DNA of 64,000 nt from assembly GCA_030611265.1 (NCBI GenBank), contig JAUWQD010000009.1, positions 1 through 64,000 on the forward strand, read 5' to 3'. Positions 16,311 through 28,300 of this stretch are shown in pieces. The notes under the pieces were generated by a model, which was not told the DNA's origin, ran no database searches, and saw nothing but the letters and a program-made list of their open reading frames with translations. The translations under genes and the position numbers were made by a program. This DNA is from Methanosarcinaceae archaeon. Its GTDB lineage: Archaea > Halobacteriota > Methanosarcinia > Methanosarcinales > Methanosarcinaceae. The first letter of the stretch is position 1. Each line of letters starts with the position of its first letter.

Positions 16311-18251
16311 CTATTTTTTTGCTATTGATCCTTTTTTCCGACGCAAGATTATGGGCAGCATCCCGAATACCACCAATGAACAACCGCTCCACAGTATGCT
16401 CATTCCCGGAATTACTTTTATGTTTGCAACCGATATGAAGATCGGGGTGGTTGTGCCAATCCCCTGATACGAGATACGTACATCGGCAAGTATGCTGCGA
16501 TGTGTGTAAACATGAGTGATGTATTGTCCCTTGTGCTCTTCGAAGGTTGCACTTCCTTTTCCGACCTGCTCTCCGTTTTTGTATATTGAATATGTGGCTG
16601 TTTTGGTTGAGTCCAGTATCGGTTCATTGATTTTGGGAGATGTGGCTATAAGGTCGTTTAGCTGGATATCGTAGTCACCAACGTTTTTAGTATCACCAAG
16701 AGACTGGAACAGTACGGTTTCGGATATTGTGTAGTTGGACATGAGTGCACCTATCAGTATCAGTGCGGTGCCGAGATGGATTAGATGGGTAGATGTGGGA
16801 TATATCTGTTTTTGTCTTGCATTTTTTGCAACCGCTAAAAGTGAAGATATTGATGCAAATGCAAGCAGGGGAATTGAGAGATCCGTATGGAGGTTCTTAA
16901 AGGGTGCGATTATCAAAAACAGTATTGTTCCGCAGGCTGCGATAATGAGTGCCAGTGAACGGGTTTTTACATTATAGTTATATGCGCAAGTCCCAAGAAC
17001 TGCAAGCAAAAGAAGTGTGATCGGATATGCCCAATTGCTGTAGATGGCGGTGGAGATGGCTACTCCCGTATCTGCTCCGAGTATCTGTATCACCAGTGGG
17101 AATGTAAGTCCCCAGAGGATGATGAGTGTGAGTGCCACAAGCAGAAGTATGGTTGCAGTGAACAGGTTTTTACTTGATAGCAAGCCATTGACCTGTGTTT
17201 GAGATTCTTTCATGATCTGTGGAGTTTGTTTATGATCATGCGCTTTGAACAAAAGGAACAGTGTGAGAATGCAACTCGCTGTCGTTGCATAAAGAAGTAG
17301 TCTGCTCTGGACACCTTCTCCGAACGCGTGCACCGATTGTATATCACCGCTGTGAATTACATATGTCGAATAAATGGCAAGGATAAATATAAATGCACCG
17401 AGTGCACGGGTTTGTTTTGTAAAAATATGTTCTTTCCTGTACTTAATGGATGAATGCAGGAAGGCTGTCAAAAGCAGCCATACCATGAGGGGTGATGTAA
17501 ATGCAGGGTCCCATGTCCAGTACCCATCCCACACTTCGTATGACCAAAGGCAACCGGATACGATTCCTGCACCAAGTGCAGCCCATGCGAGCCTGCTGCA
17601 TAATCGCTGGTATGGTTCCCAGTCAAATGGTTCTATAAGTGATACGATAGTTGTTGAGAAGGTGAGTGCCAAAAGTCCGTATCCTAAGAATATTCCGGGT
17701 GGATGAAATATCATCCAGAAGTTGATAAGTATCGGATCCATGCCTCTCCCGTCATTGGGAATGGCTGTGATATCCGGAAACACATCGAAAATACTTGTGA
17801 AGGGTGTATGGCGAATCGTCAGGTAGAGGAACAACAGTCCAATCAGTAGTATGATAAGCTGGTTTTTCCTGTGACTGGATGCTTCGAATCCGTGTTTTTC
17901 TGACATCCAGATGGATACGCCAAATATTACACATGTTAAAAAGAGATATGCTCCACCTTCTCCTGTCCAGAATGCAGATATCTTATAAATGAGGGGGAGA
18001 TCCAAATTTGTGTATTGCCATACATAGTATATTGAGAAATCTGATGCCAGCAGGTGGTAAAAGAGAAGTAGGGATGATGCAGCCATTGATAATATCGCGA
18101 TGCGCATGAGCCATCTGATGTGTTTGCTACTGCACTTGATATTACTGGCAAGTCCTTTATTTTGCAGGCTTTGGAATTCTTTTGATAACAAGCACAAAAA
18201 TGCAGCACAAAAAAGTGTAAAACTGATGTAGAGGAGAATATTCCCCGGCAT
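16311..18251 (-). CDS. ccmF: Cytochrome c maturation haem lyase CcmF
   Basis: A 646-residue polytopic membrane protein that attaches haem to CxxCH motifs outside the membrane. It has about 15 hydrophobic segments, the HPPGIFLGY motif near residue 190, a WWD-like region (VWDGYWTWDPAF, about residues 240-255), and IHSGDIQSVHAF near 305; these carry the conserved haem-handling histidines and tryptophans. A soluble C-terminal loop precedes the last helix and a basic tail. Length is normal for CcmF. Its ATG overlaps the preceding stop by one base and is preceded by GGAGG. The order ccmE, small membrane gene, ccmF next to a giant cytochrome points to a dedicated maturation operon. Confidence 0.93.
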   Translation of the reverse strand: MPGNILLYISFTLFCAAFLCLLSKEFQSLQNKGLASNIKCSSKHIRWLMRIAILSMAASSLLLFYHLLASDFSIYYVWQYTNLDLPLIYKISAFWTGEGGAYLFLTCVIFGVSIWMSEKHGFEASSHRKNQLIILLIGLLFLYLTIRHTPFTSIFDVFPDITAIPNDGRGMDPILINFWMIFHPPGIFLGYGLLALTFSTTIVSLIEPFDWEPYQRLCSRLAWAALGAGIVSGCLWSYEVWDGYWTWDPAFTSPLMVWLLLTAFLHSSIKYRKEHIFTKQTRALGAFIFILAIYSTYVIHSGDIQSVHAFGEGVQSRLLLYATTASCILTLFLLFKAHDHKQTPQIMKESQTQVNGLLSSKNLFTATILLLVALTLIILWGLTFPLVIQILGADTGVAISTAIYSNWAYPITLLLLAVLGTCAYNYNVKTRSLALIIAACGTILFLIIAPFKNLHTDLSIPLLAFASISSLLAVAKNARQKQIYPTSTHLIHLGTALILIGALMSNYTISETVLFQSLGDTKNVGDYDIQLNDLIATSPKINEPILDSTKTATYSIYKNGEQVGKGSATFEEHKGQYITHVYTHRSILADVRISYQGIGTTTPIFISVANIKVIPGMSILWSGCSLVVFGMLPIILRRKKGSIAKK

Positions 18252-18619
18252 CAGAATCCTCCGTACAACCGGAGTGCTGTGCAGATCGCTAAATAACCTG
18301 AAATGTAGAGACCGATCAGTACATTCAACATCGTTAGTATGAGGGCTGCTAAAACAAATGTGGGTATCTCGCTGTTCTTTGTGTCAAATTCATTCCATGT
18401 CTTGTGGAGGTATGTGTAACTGAAAACAAGGGTTAATATGCCGAAAATACCTGTTCCATGGAATGGTGTTGGCAGGATCGAGACCACGAAAATGATGAGT
18501 GTGGCAATGGCTAAGTTGGGTTGGATGTTCCGTGCCCTGCTTTTTAAAAATGCAATTGTAAGCAGCGTCAGGATGATCCCTGTATTAAGGTCGTGAACTC
18601 CGCTTAGACTATAGACCAT
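18251..18619 (-). CDS. Small four-helix membrane protein in the ccm operon
   Basis: A 122-residue membrane protein with about four hydrophobic helices (around residues 8-24, 34-50, 57-72 and 83-115). I do not recognise a named Ccm subunit; it is too short and lacks the WWD region of CcmC. The ATG at 18617-18619 is set by GGAGTGAT upstream, so the longer frame starting inside ccmE is not used. It lies 5 bp after ccmE and overlaps ccmF by one base, so translation is coupled and a part in cytochrome c maturation is likely. Confidence 0.75.
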   Translation of the reverse strand: MVYSLSGVHDLNTGIILTLLTIAFLKSRARNIQPNLAIATLIIFVVSILPTPFHGTGIFGILTLVFSYTYLHKTWNEFDTKNSEIPTFVLAALILTMLNVLIGLYISGYLAICTALRLYGGF

Positions 18620-18624
18620 CTGAA

Positions 18625-19002
18625 TCACTCCGTAAACTTTGAAGGGCATCGTGCGATCAGTTTTGTGGATATGAACGTATCGCTTTCCATTGTACCAATA
18701 ATTACAATTTCGGAGTTTTCACTAAAAGATGACGGCAGGCTGCCTGTGTATATGACGTTCATAGATGCAGTGTCGTCTGTCAATATGAATGTATAACTGC
18801 TATTGTATAGGTGTGTGAATGAATCCGGTTCGATTGTTCCGACCACATGTATGTCATTTTGGGCTGTTTTACTTTCCAGTATTTCGTTGATGGTGCTGTA
18901 TTCTATCATGTAATTGGAAACGGTGGTGTACCCTAACATTATGCACAGGACGATTACAAGTACTGCCAATATGTTCTTTTTGTTGTATCCAATGTATGAC
19001 AT
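18625..19002 (-). CDS. ccmE: Cytochrome c maturation haem chaperone CcmE, CxxxF variant
   Basis: A 125-residue protein with one N-terminal membrane anchor (about residues 9-27) and an OB-fold haem-carrier domain. Standard CcmE binds haem through the His of an HxxxY motif; archaeal and some sulfate-reducer forms use CxxxY. Here the C terminus reads ARCPSKFTE, so Cys is present but the tyrosine position is Phe. It would take haem from the exporter and pass it to CcmF. AGGAGTG precedes the ATG. It is first in the three-gene operon and divergent from the large cytochrome. Confidence 0.88.
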   Translation of the reverse strand: MSYIGYNKKNILAVLVIVLCIMLGYTTVSNYMIEYSTINEILESKTAQNDIHVVGTIEPDSFTHLYNSSYTFILTDDTASMNVIYTGSLPSSFSENSEIVIIGTMESDTFISTKLIARCPSKFTE

Positions 19003-19268
19003 TATACACTCCTGGTAGATCTGATCTAAGGGACATCCCTGCGATCAGGTTTTGTGTCAAATCGTATGCATTTTGAATTAATTATTAATTTATGGCATCC
19101 TGATATATAATTATGTAATTGTTTTGTCCGGTTTAAATTGCTTTATTTCATGGACATCAATTTTTTGACAAAGTGCACATTTCAAATTAATCGCAATAAT
19201 ACACATAAATTTCTACAACTGTTTACGGTATCACGAAAAAGGATTATATGGCATAAGGTCATTGTTAG

Positions 19269-19280
19269 TATATATATAAC
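19269..19280 (+). promoter_or_regulatory. TATA box for the giant cytochrome gene
   Basis: TATATATATAA lies in the 313-bp divergent gap (19003-19315) between ccmE and the cytochrome gene. Transcription would begin about 25 bp downstream, close to the first in-frame start at 19316. The rest of the gap is AT-rich and holds no convincing gene. Confidence 0.45.
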
Positions 19281-19315
19281 ATTGGTCTATTCAATGGTTT
19301 GGCTGTATCTCAAAA

Positions 19316-22300
19316 GTGGATGCTGTCGAATGGATATGTGAAAAACGCATGTTATGCAAAAACACATGCCATACGAAACATGATGCTGTAATAACAAGCA
19401 TACCTGTAAAACAGTTATTGGAACTGTTTTTCATCAACATAGCGGAGACTTTCAAGATTGGTGCATGTATACGTAAATATGCTTCATGTTCCGTTGCAAA
19501 ACATCTAATGCTCCTGTTTATCGCTTCTTTTTTACTTAATGTTGTCGTGTTATCCCAGCCTGTGCTTGCGGATGATAGTTATGAAACGATTCCATTATCT
19601 GGCAGTCAAGTGTACAATAATAGCAATAGCCTTAATTTTGGGTGCAATTCTCAACATGATCAGTCAACAATTGCCAGTAGTGGGATCATGAGAATAATGT
19701 TGCCGTTGGCAATACCAATAATTCCGAATCCTGTGGACAATATTGAAACATCTGATCCTGGTCCAGCATCCACATTTTCTCAAATTTATACTGGCACATC
19801 AGTAAACACCAGACAGAGCATCTACTGTCCGGAAGAAAGTGCTGAGATCGTAATTGTGCTTTTGAATAGTAAGGGTGCACCTGTGAGCAATGCCGAGATT
19901 CATATGGATGTGACCGCACCCGGCAGCAGCACAGTTCATTTTTCCACAACTTTCGGCAGTATCGTTGAAAGCTTGGACCCGGGGGTGTATGAAGCTGCGT
20001 ATATAGCTAGCACCGAAGGACGATACAGTATTTCCTGCACTGCAATCATTGAAGGCGAAGAGAGCCGATTTGACACATATTTCATGGTGCAGAGTAGTTA
20101 TGATCTTGACATCATCCGGCGCGCGCAGAGCAAGATCGACCCAAAGCACTACGATAGGTTTGATGTCGGTATTGATCTCACTTCATATACCGATGCGGAT
20201 GCGGTTACGATACGGGAATATGTTCCTGTGATTTTCGATGTTTTTACTGACGCTACTGTTACGGAAGCAGATGATCTTAAAGTGCTCACATGGGAGCGGG
20301 ATCTTGCCGATGATCTGGCATCCGTGGATTATTCGTATTCGGTGCCTATGGAGTGGCCAGAGCTGTACCAACTGGGTCCGGTCGAGGTTGATTATGGTGA
20401 TGAGACGTTTACTGAAGCCAGGTCGTGGTGGGTGGCTGTTGACCCCACAGAAGAAACAAACTCACCAACTGCTAACAGTGGATCATGGTCAAATGCTGCT
20501 AATGCATATTCATCTAATGATAATTATGCTTCAAGTAGCGTGCAGAATGCAGAACATGTTTATCAAGACTATGGTTTTTCCCTTGCAGGAAATACAATAG
20601 ATAAAGTTGAAATTGGAATTGAATATTATTACACTGATACGAGATGGCACATTGATTTTCAAGAAAGTTGGGATGGCGGATTAACTTGGTCATCACTGCG
20701 AACATTACCGGGTAAAACATCAGATGATAATACAGTCGAATGGACTGATGTTACAGGAGATGTCAGTTGGACTCCTGAAATGCTAAATGATGCAAATTTT
20801 CGTGTAAGTGTAAAAGTTATTAAGGACCAAACCCAGTCACAAACTGTTTATATTGACCATATTCCGGTGAGGGTCACATATACCGCAGCAGGCACCAACA
20901 CCGCTCCAGCAATCACCAATGTAGCCAGTTCAACACCGACCCGCATTACTGTACGCATTACATGGGATACAAACCAGTCGGACTCGAATAATCGTGCCAT
21001 ATATTCTACAAATTCTGATCTATCCGGCTCTAACTGGAGCAGTTGGGATAATAATACAGATTTAGTGGATATCCATTTAACTGGTTTATCTCCAGAAACT
21101 AAGTACTATTATTCTGCATACAGCTATAACGGAACAAATGTTTCACTCTACTCCAATTCATCGATTAATAATTTTACAACAGCCGGAAGTACCAATGCTT
21201 ATGGACATGTGAAAAATAAAGATGGAGATTCGATAACTACCATAATTACCGTCTATGACGAAGATGGTAATGAACTCGATACTATCACTGGGAATACATT
21301 TGATTTTGATAATGTACCCATAGGTGGATATATACTGTTTGACGCACTCGACAGCATAAACATTTCGGCAATGTTTAAGATCAATGGCAGTTCAACCAAT
21401 GCTGAGATCATATTCGAGGATTACGGTCTGAACAACCCCGAGTCAACCGCAGCGCCCGGCAATCCCATGAAATACGTGGATGTCAGTGCAATTAATGTTT
21501 CCTATGAGAGTGTCGAGATTAAGATACAGTATACCGATACTGAACTCGGTAATCAGAACGAGGAGAGTCTCAGGATATACCACCACAAAGACGAAGCATG
21601 GGATCTGCTGGCAACAACAGTAGATGCAGCAAATAACACGTTCACAGCACAAACATCATCTCTCTCAACCTTTGCGGTGGGGGAGCCGTACAGGTTGATC
21701 GTCTTTACAAATAAACAGGTCTACAGGGATGAATTCTATGAGTTTGATAACATACCTAACGTGGTAACTTCAGGCAATACCGACGATTTAGGCGTTATAG
21801 TCTATGCGATGGTTCTTGATGACGAAGGGTATATAAATACGACCGGTCTGAGTTTTAACGGCACACTGGAAGATGTTGAATTACAGGATCATCAAGCTTC
21901 GTCAAGCGTACATCACACAATTACATATAATCCATTCGGTTATGGATATGACAATATCACACTTGACACCTTTGCCGATGATGGAGTCTCCCCAGATGCT
22001 GTGGCTGGAGATGGGATTTTCACGTCATACACCGATGTAAATGAGCTTCCTACATCCATAAGCCAGCAACACCTCCTTATTAACATTACTGTAAACGAGA
22101 TCACCTCTGGTATAAATGAAACAGTTCAAGTACTGTTCACAAGAGGTGGATGCTTGCACAGCGGTTACGCTGGTAATAAGCCCACTGCTCACGGTCGGCA
22201 CGTTTTATCGAACACGGATCAAACTGCATGCGTGGTCTGCCACTGGGGATATGAACATCATCTCGGGAACCATAAGTCGGTGATGACGCCGGTTGATGTT

Positions 22301-25300
22301 TCAGACCTTACTTCAGAGCCATCCTCCACGACTTACTGGAATTATCTAACAGGGGACAACACTGGTACAACTGACACACGGGATGCATGGAGCGAACTCG
22401 GCGATTCGCACTATTGTTATTCATGCCACTTTTCAGGAACCACCGGTAATGGTGCATGGGACTATACGACAGATACCACCACGGATAGACCGTCATGTAA
22501 CGATGCTACGAGTGTGGCAGGTGCTGACTGTCATGATGTTACAGTAATTGAAGGGGCATCGTTAACAGATATCGACTGGAAATGGAAATCAAGCGGTGCG
22601 AGTTACCTCACGTCACATAACCATACTGATACCATACCCGCAGTGACTCCATGTGAGCTATGTCACAGAAACTGGCACAATAACAAACTCCCGAACACTT
22701 CTTCCTCTACAGATATCAATGACCAGTGTACGATTTGCCACTCAAGTACCGGTCCCCAGAATTCAGAAGATTACGTCCACGGCCCGGATACCACAAACTG
22801 CAAAGCCTGCCACCTTGATACGGATCAGGTCATGGACCCACACCTCATTGCTGAAGCAGGAATACCAAATCCGAACTGCAGCGAGTGCCACGATCTGGGC
22901 GGGCAGTCGCTCAATCTAATCGACTACAACACCTTTAACAAGAGCGATTACGTGCACAACCAACTCAATGTATCTGCGGGCAAATACCCATTGAACTACA
23001 ACGCTGACAACGGGTCAGCCGCAAGACCTGCCGATGATAAAATATGCTGGGGCTGTCATGGTGAAGACGACAACAACGACGGTCTGGCCAACTTTAGTGA
23101 ACAACCCGCCAATGATCATCCGAACCGTTACAATAATGCACGGACATGTGAGGAGTGTCACCAGAATGAATCATCTCCATGGGGTGCGCCGCAAAATGTT
23201 GCCCACAGTAACAATACCGACGAAATACGGACACCTGGGGCACCGCACTGTTACGATTGCCACGGTACCACCGTGATGTACAACCAGTCTCATCAGGACA
23301 CGGACTACACCACGAGCTACAAGGATACGGTTGCAGCCCACTACGGCACAGGCTTCCCGGCACTGGAAGACCTGCGCGGTAGTGATGCATACTGTACTAA
23401 ATATTGCCACCAGAACACCTCTTCGCCATTTAAGAATATATTCGTGGATCTGGGAGATATGCAGAGACCGAAACATTCCTCTGCATCTACACGACCGGAA
23501 AACCAGACCTGTGTTGATGCCCAGTGTCACGCAGCCGAAGCACTGCACAGCAGTGAAATGAAAAACCCATCATTCGAGGATGGTGAGTTCGGGAACGCAA
23601 ACTGTACTTCATCAACATGTCATCCTGGTTTTGAAAACCACAGCGGCACCTTAAATTGTACTTCATGCCACATGGACAATATTGGTTCTAACATCCATCC
23701 CATAAAATACCTGCAAAATGATGGCGTAACATTCTCCAAGGTTAATAATACAGCCGCAGACTGCAACCTCTGCCACAAGGAAACATTGGCTGATGCCAAA
23801 ATGACAGAGTGGGGACTCAGCCCGGCAAAAGTGGGAGCTCAGAGGCATTCAGAAGATCCGAAGAACGGCAGTAAATGGAACACGACATCTGAACCGTACT
23901 GGACCTATGAGCCCCAGACAATCACCTATGCCACAGGCTGGCAGGCAAATTCTGCACGCGGTTTTATTACCAATTTCGAAGGAATGACGAGTACCAATTC
24001 ATCAGCAGCCAGAATAAGCGAGAATACCACCGAAGATGTTTATGTGGGTCACTTCCCAAGTAATAATGAATTCATTTCAAGTTCTACAGGTTGGTCAACT
24101 TCGGGGGCAGGAAGCGGTGCATGGTCGGGTACTAACGGGAACCCGACTGGCTCGTTGACAGTGTACACCACATCACTAGGCACATCAGTAGATCGCAGAT
24201 GGAACACATCATTTAATTATAATAAAAGTGATGAGGTCGCAGAAGTATTACTAAAACTGGATAGTAAGCTCATCACGGCAACGCGGCTCAACACCGGTGC
24301 ATTAAAAGTGATAAATGTATTTATAGACGATAACAGCGGGAACATTACGGAGGTTTACAACAGGACCCTTCCAAATACCCCTGAGCCGGACTGGATTGAA
24401 AGCGGGGAGGTATCGATACCGAATCCTGATGCTGTGTTCTGGAAAAATGGGGACTATACTTTGAGTATCAGAACAAGGTTTACCACACAGGGCAGACCAC
24501 CGAGAAATCCCATCCCCAATGTAAGGGTCGGGTATGATAATGTATATCTGAACGTTTCCGAAGTGGATTATAAGAAATACGACTTTTCCTTCTTTATCAA
24601 TGACACTCCATCCAGTGATAAATATGAACTGATAATTGGTTACCAGACCCAGACCGAACCTGCCAAACTCTATGTACTGAACAATTCGGTGTACGAATAT
24701 AAAGCGGCTCTAGACAGCGGGGCATTTACCAAGTTAGTGGTTCCATTAAGCGAACAGGAATATAACAACGGTGACATAATGCTTCGAATAAACGACAGCA
24801 CTGGGCCTGATGATATTGATGTCCATGCCGACTATTTAGAGATACAGTACATGTTTGTCAGGTCATATAGATGGGTGAACGACAAACCGGTTCATTTTCC
24901 TTGTGAGTACTGTCACGAACCGGACCAGCACTACGAAAATGCTCTTGGTATGCCGTATTATTACAAGGGTAATAATTACGAGGGTCAGCAAATAAATGAT
25001 TCAACCAACTGGTGTGCGTCATGTCACTATCAGGGCTACCAGAACGCAGATAAAAATTATACTGATACGGTCAATGCATTTTTGGACCATGACCATATCG
25101 TACCTCCAGAGATCACTGGACATTCTGTGTATGGAGTGAACGAGTCCACACACCCTGATAATGAGTATCACAACCATTCAGATTTTAATCTTAGTAGTTT
25201 TAACGATTCAACCTGCTGGGGCTGTCACAGAGCCGGACTTCCAATGGGCACGCTCAGCACGGAGTTCGTACACCATGTTTCCTCAGGTGAATTCCCCGCT

Positions 25301-28300
25301 TCAGTCTTCATTACAGAGATCACAACCAACAGAACAGAGTATTCCACGAATGAAATGGTAGAAATAAACATAACAGTCTACAATTCAGGCGATGTAAATA
25401 TTACGGGAGATTTGAATGTGACCATCCGTCGTCAGGACGAAACAGTTATGGAGACTGCAACAACCTATCAGGACATGTTCATACTGTCTGGAGAGAGTAA
25501 TTCAACAACCACTCTTTGGGATACGACTACAACACCCCCGGGCAATTATATTGCATATGCGCAGTTTGATTACCTCAACCAGACCAGACCTGAGAGTCAG
25601 ACCAACAGCACTGCTTTTAATATCACTGGTGTCGGTGCCACTGTACAGACTAATAAAACCCAATACCGACCGACCGACACTGTCAATATTACAGGTATGA
25701 CATACAACCTGACATCAGATGTAGGCAACGCAGATGTGAATATTTCAGTATATTATCCGAACGAAACGCTGTTTGGATGGGTTAATACTACCAGCGATAG
25801 CAGCGGGAATTATATGGGTCTTTGTAATCTTGCATTGACAGACCCGATTGGTACCTATGCGGTGAATGTACAGGCATCCAAAGATGGTAACAGCAGTATA
25901 AATTCAACCACCTTTTCTGTACTCGATCTTTTGGTAACTACTACCACTGATAGATCCACCTACGCTCCCGGGACTATTGTCTCTATTACCGTGAATTCTA
26001 CCTATACGAATTTAACTGCGGCAAACAACAGTCAGGTCAATCTGACCATAAAAGACCCAAACAGCGTGACTATTAACGAGACATCCGGAACTATAGATGC
26101 AGATGGATTCTATACGTATCAGTACACAATTCCCACAGATGCGGCTGAGGGTACATATAGTATATCTGCAAATGTAACCGATCCGGAAGGATATGATAAA
26201 TCCGGGTCCACAACGTTTGATGTTGTTTTAAGGTATGCCGCTTTGGATATTGACCCATCTATCACTGTGATGTGGAAAGAGCAGACAAAGATATTTACGC
26301 TGACAGTTGAGAACACGGGTGATGAGGCAATCAGCAGCGGCAGTGTAAACCTCACTTCCACAGGTTCGAATTTCACAATACAAAACCAGAGTTCAATGGA
26401 TTTTACCAACCTTGCTGCAGGGAACACAGTATCATTCAACTTCAATGTCACGACCAATGCAAGCATACCACTTGTAATGCATACATTGAGTGCCACACTA
26501 TCATTCGATGGATTGGATTCGCAAAAGGATGTGTATATTAAATTGATTACAGAGCCTGAGATTTTTGTCAGGACAGTGAGTGATAAGGCGGTGTATCTGC
26601 TGGATCCGTATAAGTGGGTATATACTGCACCTGATTCGGAATGGCCTGCTGCCAATGAAGGACGTTCCAATGTAACGATAAATGCCATGGTTGTTGACCA
26701 GTACGGCCGTCTCGTGCCGAATGAGCGCTATCCGGATGAGCCAACTGTGATGTATTACGTATACAACGGGAGCGCTGGTTCGTTAATCTCAAGTGGGAAT
26801 ATGGATAAGACACGAACGGGGTTTTATACTAAGAGTATAGAAGTAAACGAGATTACAGGCACTGCAGATTACCTTGTGTATGCCAATGTTTCCGGTCTGG
26901 GAACTGAGGTGAGCGGCTCAACGACATTTACGGTGGACAGGTGGGGTTGTGACAGTTGCCATGATGGAGACCAGGAACATGGTTGGACTAATATGATTGG
27001 CAGTTCAACATATACAGGTGGATCAATCACCTATCAAAATCTTGTGGATTATGAACTGACCCATACCCCATCAGCCGGAACAACAGACCATGAAAATATA
27101 GTGAATAAAGGTTGTGGTGGCTCTTGTCATACTGGTGATAATTCTGTCAAATGCACTCAGTGCCATACTAGCTACATGTCTGGACAGCACTCGAATGTCG
27201 TGGTGGGAACAACACCGGCCACAACATGTTCTAACGCTTCCTGTCACGGACACATAAACGTCGGCGACCTTGCCGGAGATCTGGATAACCGCTATCCCAG
27301 TTGCGATGCTACCAACTGCCATCCAATTTCATACAAAGACAACTTCACAATTTCTTCCTTGAACGATACTCTTTCTTCAGTTCCACAGTGGCTCAACAAT
27401 ACCACTGGTACAAGAGATCTGGCAGTGCATCCGAACCCTGACAACGCGCTTGTGAACTGTTCCTTCTGCCACAACAATTTCCATAATATCTATGATGAGC
27501 CGGATACACTTACCTGTGATAACTGTCACAACGAATCCATAGGATATACATTGCACAATGGCACGACCACGCCTGCGTCAACTGCTGCGAACTGCACTGA
27601 CTGCCACAATTTCTCGGGCACACACCAGATCGATATTCATAATACGATCACACCCGCCTGCTCCCTGTGCCATGATGAGGTAAACCACAGTTCATATGAT
27701 ACAGATGGTGTAAGCTGCTTGCAGTGTCACAATGATAATATGTTGAATTATTCAGGAAATGTGCTCACAAATGGTACTTATATGACAAACACCAGTATTC
27801 ATTCTATGGATGATTTGATACCTGAGTGCGATGATTGTCACATTGGTTATAACAACCACAGCAGTTACGATCCATACGGTGTTGGCTGTATATATTGCCA
27901 TAATAATAAGACACTGGTATACACAAACATTTCTGAAAACTTCTTGTTGGTAAATGATGAAGGAGTATACCATACAGATTATAATACCAATACAGCCATC
28001 CACGCTCCGAATGCAATCGATATGATTCCGAATTGTACGGATTGTCACGGTTCAAGTGAATACAGCACCCATCTTGGTAATGATACAGAGGTGACAGCAG
28101 GCACTGCAGCTAACTGTACACAATGTCATGATAATGTTGTACTGAATTACACTGGAAGTGTTTTCCCCGCTGGATTATACAACACCAATGCTGATATCCA
28201 TTCCACATCCAGGACTGATATGCTGCCTAATCAGGCAACCAACTTGAACGATAGCTGTGCAATTTGTCATGTAACGGTCTATGGTGAAACCACCCATACG

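Noticed and set aside
19358..19375. CKNTCH near the start of the giant cytochrome as a further haem site
   Set aside because: It lies before the signal segment and would be cytoplasmic or untranslated, so it was not counted.
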